9,030 nucleotides of DNA, taken from contig JAAZLF010000423.1 in assembly GCA_012799425.1 (NCBI GenBank), positions 1-9,030 of the forward strand, written 5' to 3'. The DNA is from Actinomycetales bacterium (lineage in GTDB: Bacteria > Actinomycetota > Actinomycetes > Actinomycetales > Dermabacteraceae). This document shows, piece by piece, positions 5,925 through 9,030 of the stretch (position 1 is the stretch's first letter; each line of letters starts with the position of its first letter). A model generated the notes under the pieces. The model searched no databases. It saw only the letters and a program-made list of their open reading frames with translations, and was not told the DNA's origin. The position numbers were made by a program, and so were the translations under genes.

Positions 5925-6512
5925 ATGGCGAAGAGCCCGCTCGACCGGGTGATGAGCACCGTCGCGAGGGTCCGGGAGGACCTCGCGGCGGCGCACCGTC
6001 GCGACCCCGCCGCGACCGACGACCTGGCGATCCTGCTGACCTCCCCCGGGCTGCACGCGATCTGGACCCACCGGGTCGCACACCGTCTGTGGAAGCGCGG
6101 GGCGAAGCTGCCGGCGCTGGTCCTGGCCCAGGGGGCCCGCTCGCTCACCGGGGTGGAGATCCATCCCGGAGCCACGATCGGGCGGCGCTTCTTCATCGAC
6201 CACGGCATGGGCGTGGTCGTGGGGGAGACGGCCGAGGTCGGCGACGACGTCATGCTCTACCACGGCGTCACCCTCGGCGGCCGGTCGATGGAGCGCGTCA
6301 AGCGCCACCCCACGGTCGAGGACGGGGCGACCATCGGCGCCGGCGCACGAGTTCTCGGACCGGTCGTCATCGGCGAGGCGGCGCAGATCGGCGCCAACGC
6401 CGTGGTGGTCAAGGACGTCCCCGCCGAGGCCACCGCAGTCGGCATCCCGGCGAAGGTGCGCAGCGGCGCCGCCCACCCCGAGGAGCAGATGGATCCCGCG
6501 ATCTGGATCTGA
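5925..6512 (+). CDS. cysE: Serine O-acetyltransferase (CysE/EpsC type)
   Basis: Makes O-acetyl-L-serine from serine and acetyl-CoA, the substrate for the preceding CysK. At 195 aa it is the short EpsC-like form. Residues about 1-75 form the helical N-terminal part ([28 protein letters not shown]). From about 77 a left-handed beta-helix of hexapeptide repeats follows ([43 protein letters not shown]). His93 in the DHGMG motif is the expected catalytic histidine. The C-terminus ends in IWI; a terminal isoleucine is what inserts into the CysK active site in the cysteine synthase complex, so complex formation is likely here. The start ATG 5925 lies 14 bases after the cysK stop, with GGCGGAG upstream as a fair ribosome binding site. 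The stop is only 16 bases from the stop of the convergent sirtuin gene, leaving no room for a strong terminator in between. Confidence 0.95.
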   Translation: MAKSPLDRVMSTVARVREDLAAAHRRDPAATDDLAILLTSPGLHAIWTHRVAHRLWKRGAKLPALVLAQGARSLTGVEIHPGATIGRRFFIDHGMGVVVGETAEVGDDVMLYHGVTLGGRSMERVKRHPTVEDGATIGAGARVLGPVVIGEAAQIGANAVVVKDVPAEATAVGIPAKVRSGAAHPEEQMDPAIWI

Positions 6513-6528
6513 GCTGCGGACGCCTGCC

Positions 6529-7311
6529 TCAGGACAGGAACGGATCCAGGAACGAGGTGCCGCCCACCTTGTGGATCGCGCGCTCCCACGCGGGGAGCAC
6601 CTCGTGGGCGTCCTCGGCGATCACATGATCGAAGAAGGTGCGCGCGGTCTCCGGCGGATCGATGTCCACGAGCACCGTGGTCGCGCCGTGCTCCGCCGCG
6701 AGCGGTGCCAGCTGCGCGGCGGGGAAGACCACCCCGCTGGTGCCGACGGCGACGAACAGATCCGCACGCTGCGCCAGCCGCATCGCCAGCTCCAGCTCGG
6801 CCCGGGGGAGCGACTCGTCGAAGAGGACCACATCCGGCCGGGTCCGGGCGCCGCACCGCGGACAGCGGGCGGGCACGCCGTGATCCTCTGCCGAGGGTCC
6901 CGCAGCCGGAGCCAGGGGAGCCTTCCATGAGCAGCTCTGATCGAGGCACACGGCGTGCAGTGCGCTGCCGTGCAGCTCTGCGACCACCTCGCTGCCGGCG
7001 GCCTGGTGCAGGCCGTCGATGTTCTGCGTGATCACCGGGGCGCCGAGGCGAGCGATCGCGCGGTGGCCCGGCGTGGGGCCGTGGTCCAGGGCGATCCCGG
7101 CCATGCGGCCCCACACCTCCCACAGCTGCGGCAGCGAGTCGGGCAGCAGCTGCGCGTGCATGGCCCGCTCCGTCTCCGGCTCGAGGGCCCACAGCCCGTC
7201 CGGTCCGCGGAACGTGCCCAGCCCGGTGCGGGCGCTGATGCCCGAACCGGTGAGGAACACGATCTCGCGGTGCTCGGAGCCCGGTGCGAACCGTGCAGAA
7301 GGGGTCACCAC
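6529..7311 (-). CDS. Sir2-family NAD-dependent protein deacylase (sirtuin)
   Basis: Removes acyl groups from protein lysines using NAD+, giving nicotinamide and O-acyl-ADP-ribose. The product is 260 aa, close to other bacterial CobB/Sir2 proteins. The NAD motif is TGSGISARTGLGTFRG (21-36), where GSGIS replaces the usual GAGIS. TQNIDGLH (95-102) and the catalytic His114 in ELHGS are intact. The zinc ligands are C122-x4-C127 and C150-x2-C153, the first pair wider than the usual CxxC. PDVVLFDE and VGTSGVVFPAA match later family blocks. I do not see the Tyr/Arg pair of desuccinylase-type (SIRT5/CobB) enzymes, since the region holds LWEVW, so plain deacetylation is more likely. The start is GTG 7311 or the next codon GTG 7308; GGGAG and GAGGAG lie just upstream. 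It overlaps the end of the aldo/keto reductase gene by 7 (or 4) bases and is surely co-translated with it. Confidence 0.93.
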   Translation of the reverse strand: MVTPSARFAPGSEHREIVFLTGSGISARTGLGTFRGPDGLWALEPETERAMHAQLLPDSLPQLWEVWGRMAGIALDHGPTPGHRAIARLGAPVITQNIDGLHQAAGSEVVAELHGSALHAVCLDQSCSWKAPLAPAAGPSAEDHGVPARCPRCGARTRPDVVLFDESLPRAELELAMRLAQRADLFVAVGTSGVVFPAAQLAPLAAEHGATTVLVDIDPPETARTFFDHVIAEDAHEVLPAWERAIHKVGGTSFLDPFLS

Positions 7312-8150
7312 TCCTCGTGCTCCCGGGAATCCCAGGCGGACTCCTCGCCGAGATCCAGCGTGGCCAGCAGAGCGCGGTCCTCGTCATCGAGCGTGATCGC
7401 CTCGAGGGACGCGTTGTCGAGCTGACGCTGCGGGTTCGTGGACTTGGGGATCACCACGATGTCCTGGTCGATCGCCCAGCGCAGCGACACCTGCGAGGGT
7501 GCCACGCCGTGCTTGCGGGCGACCTTGCGCAGCGCGAACTGCTCACCCAGCCCTTCACGACCGCCCAGCGGGCCCCAGGCCTGGGTGACGATGCCGTGCT
7601 CACGATGGAAGGCGACGGCCTCCGGACGCTGCAGCGCGGGGGAGAGCTGGATCTGGTTCACCTCCGGGGTCACGCCGGTGGCATCGATCAGCTCCTGCAG
7701 CTGCTCGGGACGGAAGTTGGAGACGCCGATGTGCAGCGCCAGTCCCTCCTCCTTGAGGTCGATCAGGGTGCGCCAGGTCTCGAGCGTGAGCCCGCGGGAG
7801 GGGTTGGGCCAGTGGATGAGGACCAGCGCGGCGCGCTCGAACCCCAGACGGCGCAGTGAGCCCAGGTAGCCCTCGCGGGCGGCCCTGCGGCCCTGGTCGC
7901 CGCCGGCGATCTTGGTCGTGATCAGCACATCGTCGGGGTCGACCCCGCTGCCGCGCACGCCATCGCCGACCGAGGCCTCGTTGCCGTACTGCGCCGCGGT
8001 GTCGATGAGCCGGTAGCCGGAGCGGACCGCGGACTCCACGGCTCGGGCGCCCTCGACGCCCTTCATGCTCGAGGTGCCGAAGCCGATGAGCGGGAACGAC
8101 GAACCGTCGGCGAGGGCGGTGCTGGGGATGGACAGCGCGGATGCGGACAT
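7305..8150 (-). CDS. Aldo/keto reductase, 2,5-diketo-D-gluconate reductase-like
   Basis: An NADPH-dependent cytoplasmic oxidoreductase acting on a carbonyl substrate; the natural substrate cannot be told. The product is 281 aa, the normal length for bacterial AKR5-like proteins. The catalytic tetrad is complete: Asp50 and Tyr55 in YRLIDTAAQYGNE, Lys80 in ITTKI, and His113 in LVLIHWPNP. HIGVSNF, VNQIQLSP and IPKSTNPQRQLDN (cofactor phosphate binding) are family blocks. ATG 8148-8150 is preceded by a strong AGGAGG, and the protein then begins directly with the barrel; the open frame reaching further upstream crosses the arginine deiminase gene and is not coding. Its TGA lies inside the start region of the sirtuin gene, forming a two-gene unit. 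It diverges from arginine deiminase. Confidence 0.94.
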   Translation of the reverse strand: MSASALSIPSTALADGSSFPLIGFGTSSMKGVEGARAVESAVRSGYRLIDTAAQYGNEASVGDGVRGSGVDPDDVLITTKIAGGDQGRRAAREGYLGSLRRLGFERAALVLIHWPNPSRGLTLETWRTLIDLKEEGLALHIGVSNFRPEQLQELIDATGVTPEVNQIQLSPALQRPEAVAFHREHGIVTQAWGPLGGREGLGEQFALRKVARKHGVAPSQVSLRWAIDQDIVVIPKSTNPQRQLDNASLEAITLDDEDRALLATLDLGEESAWDSREHEEW

Positions 8151-8292
8151 CAGGACCTCCTGGAGAGTGCGAAGGGGCTGTGCCAGCGTAGCCATCTCCG
8201 CGCCCTGGTGGTGCGGCGGGCACGGCAGTTCCGCCACGCGGACGCCGAGCGCTCTGCTAGCGTGCTCGCACCCCGACCCCCGCAGGAGCGCC
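8151..8292. promoter_or_regulatory. Divergent promoter region, aldo/keto reductase and arginine deiminase
   Basis: This 142-base gap must hold promoters for both directions. Candidate -10 elements are TACGCT on the minus strand (plus positions 8185-8190) and TAGCGT on the plus strand (8258-8263), about 35 bases before each start codon. No -35 with good match was found for either. The ribosome binding sites AGGAGG (for the reductase) and AGGAG (8284-8288, for arginine deiminase) are clear. I found no convincing inverted-repeat operator or arginine-repressor box. Confidence 0.35.
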
Positions 8293-9030
8293 ATGGCCGC
8301 CTCATCGCCGCAGCGGACCGGAGTGCATGACGAGATCTCCCCGCTGCGACGGGTGATCGTCCACGCTCCGGGACCCGAGCTCGAGCGGCTCACGCCCGAC
8401 ACCCGGGAGCAGCTGCTCTTCGACGAGGTGCTGTGGAGGGATCGCGCGCAGGCGCAGCACCGCGAGTTCACGGCCCTGCTGCGCCGCGAGGGCGTCGAGG
8501 TGCTCAAGCTGGGCGAGCTGCTCGTCGACCTGGTGGCCGACACGGCCCTGCGCGAGGACCTGCTGGACCGCGCCCTGGACCCCTCGGTGCTGGGGGACAT
8601 CGCCGTCCAGGACCTCCGGGGCGCGCTCGCCGACCATGGCCCGAGACAGCTCGTGGACGTGCTCATCGGGGGGATCACAGTCGGTGAGCTGCGCGCGCTG
8701 GGCGTCGCGCCACGCTCCATCGCGCTGCAGCGGGTGGGGGAGGAGCACCTGGTGCTCGATCCGTTGCCGAACCATCTGTTCACCCGGGACCCCTCGGCCT
8801 GGATCGGCGACGTCGTCTCGGTCAGCCCGATGCGCCATCCGGCACGCAGCCGCGAGAGCCTGCACCTGGAGATGATCTACCGCCATCATCCGCACTTCGG
8901 CGGGCCGGCCGCGCCACGGCGCATCGTGGGCAGGGACGGGGCGGGAGCAGCGACGGTCGAGGGAGGGGACGTGATGATGCTGTCCTCGGGCGTGGTCGCC
9001 GTCGGCATGTCGGAGCGCACCAGCGCCGTC
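8293..9030 (+). CDS. arcA: Arginine deiminase, 5' part (runs off the window)
   Basis: Hydrolyses L-arginine to citrulline and ammonia, the first step of the arginine deiminase pathway, which yields ATP through ArcB and ArcC. The first 246 codons are present; the family is about 400-410 aa, so roughly 60 percent is visible. The start ATG 8293 has AGGAG 4 bases upstream. The protein opens with GVHDEISPLRRVIVHAPGPE, the usual N-terminus. LPNHLFTRDPSAWIGD holds the catalytic/substrate Asp, and VEGGDVMMLSSG holds the catalytic Glu of the guanidino-group-modifying enzyme fold. SERTS near the edge is also typical. The catalytic His and the nucleophilic Cys lie beyond base 9030 and cannot be checked. 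The neighbouring arcB, arcC and arginine/ornithine antiporter genes, if present, would be to the right. Confidence 0.95.
   Translation, partial: MAASSPQRTGVHDEISPLRRVIVHAPGPELERLTPDTREQLLFDEVLWRDRAQAQHREFTALLRREGVEVLKLGELLVDLVADTALREDLLDRALDPSVLGDIAVQDLRGALADHGPRQLVDVLIGGITVGELRALGVAPRSIALQRVGEEHLVLDPLPNHLFTRDPSAWIGDVVSVSPMRHPARSRESLHLEMIYRHHPHFGGPAAPRRIVGRDGAGAATVEGGDVMMLSSGVVAVGMSERTSAV

Noticed and set aside
4969..6081. Minus-strand open frame of 370 codons opposite cysK
   Set aside because: Opposite an unmistakable CysK; no family resemblance and biased composition.
8151..8783. N-terminal extension of the aldo/keto reductase frame over the arginine deiminase gene
   Set aside because: The reductase has a strong AGGAGG and a normal family start at 8150; the extension is Ser/Arg-rich shadow sequence.
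8302..8895. Minus-strand open frame of 197 codons opposite arginine deiminase
   Set aside because: The plus strand encodes clear arginine deiminase motifs running to the window edge; the opposite frame has none.
1..9030. tRNA genes, CRISPR arrays, insertion sequences, phage or defence genes
   Set aside because: None seen on either strand; gene content and base composition look uniform and chromosomal.

Overview
The window is very GC-rich with strong G/C third-position bias, uses GTG as well as ATG starts, and is densely packed. The protein set (lipoprotein sugar-binding protein with LacI regulator, GGGFSG-tailed TPM/DUF5129-type protein, EpsC-type serine acetyltransferase) fits a high-GC actinobacterium. 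A Micrococcales member near Brachybacterium/Dermabacteraceae is my guess from protein style, not a proven assignment. The window is ordinary chromosome: I see no tRNA, rRNA, CRISPR, IS element or phage gene, and no gene-free stretch above 300 bases.

Layout. (1) 1-1326, minus strand: a maltose-type ABC transporter substrate-binding lipoprotein, followed by a perfect 12-bp hairpin at 6-35. Its permease genes would lie to the left, outside the window. (2) 1327-1483: divergent control region with a GCAAG-AA-CTTGC operator over the presumed -35 of the transporter promoter. (3) 1487-2506, plus: a LacI-family regulator, very probably the local transporter repressor, whose stop overlaps the GTG start of (4) a divergent-type tryptophanyl-tRNA synthetase (2503-3579). 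A perfect 11-bp hairpin (3589-3621) separates it from (5) a convergent TPM/DUF5129-like gene that appears broken by an internal deletion plus frame change (3628-4781, minus). (6) 4782-4980: divergent intergenic region with two matching tandem palindromes about two helical turns apart, then the cysK promoter. (7) 4981-6512, plus: cysK and a serine O-acetyltransferase, the two-step serine-to-cysteine pathway. (8) 6529-8150, minus: an aldo/keto reductase whose stop overlaps the start of a Sir2-family deacylase. (9) 8293 to the window edge, plus: the first 246 codons of arginine deiminase.

The units are independent: sugar uptake and its control, Trp-tRNA charging, cysteine synthesis, a small NAD(P)-linked pair, and arginine catabolism. 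I did not find a clear new multi-gene system. The points most worth a second look are the LacI regulator that lacks a normal hinge helix paired with an operator lacking the usual central CG, the tandem palindromes before cysK, the internally deleted TPM-like gene, and the non-standard active-site residues of the TrpRS.
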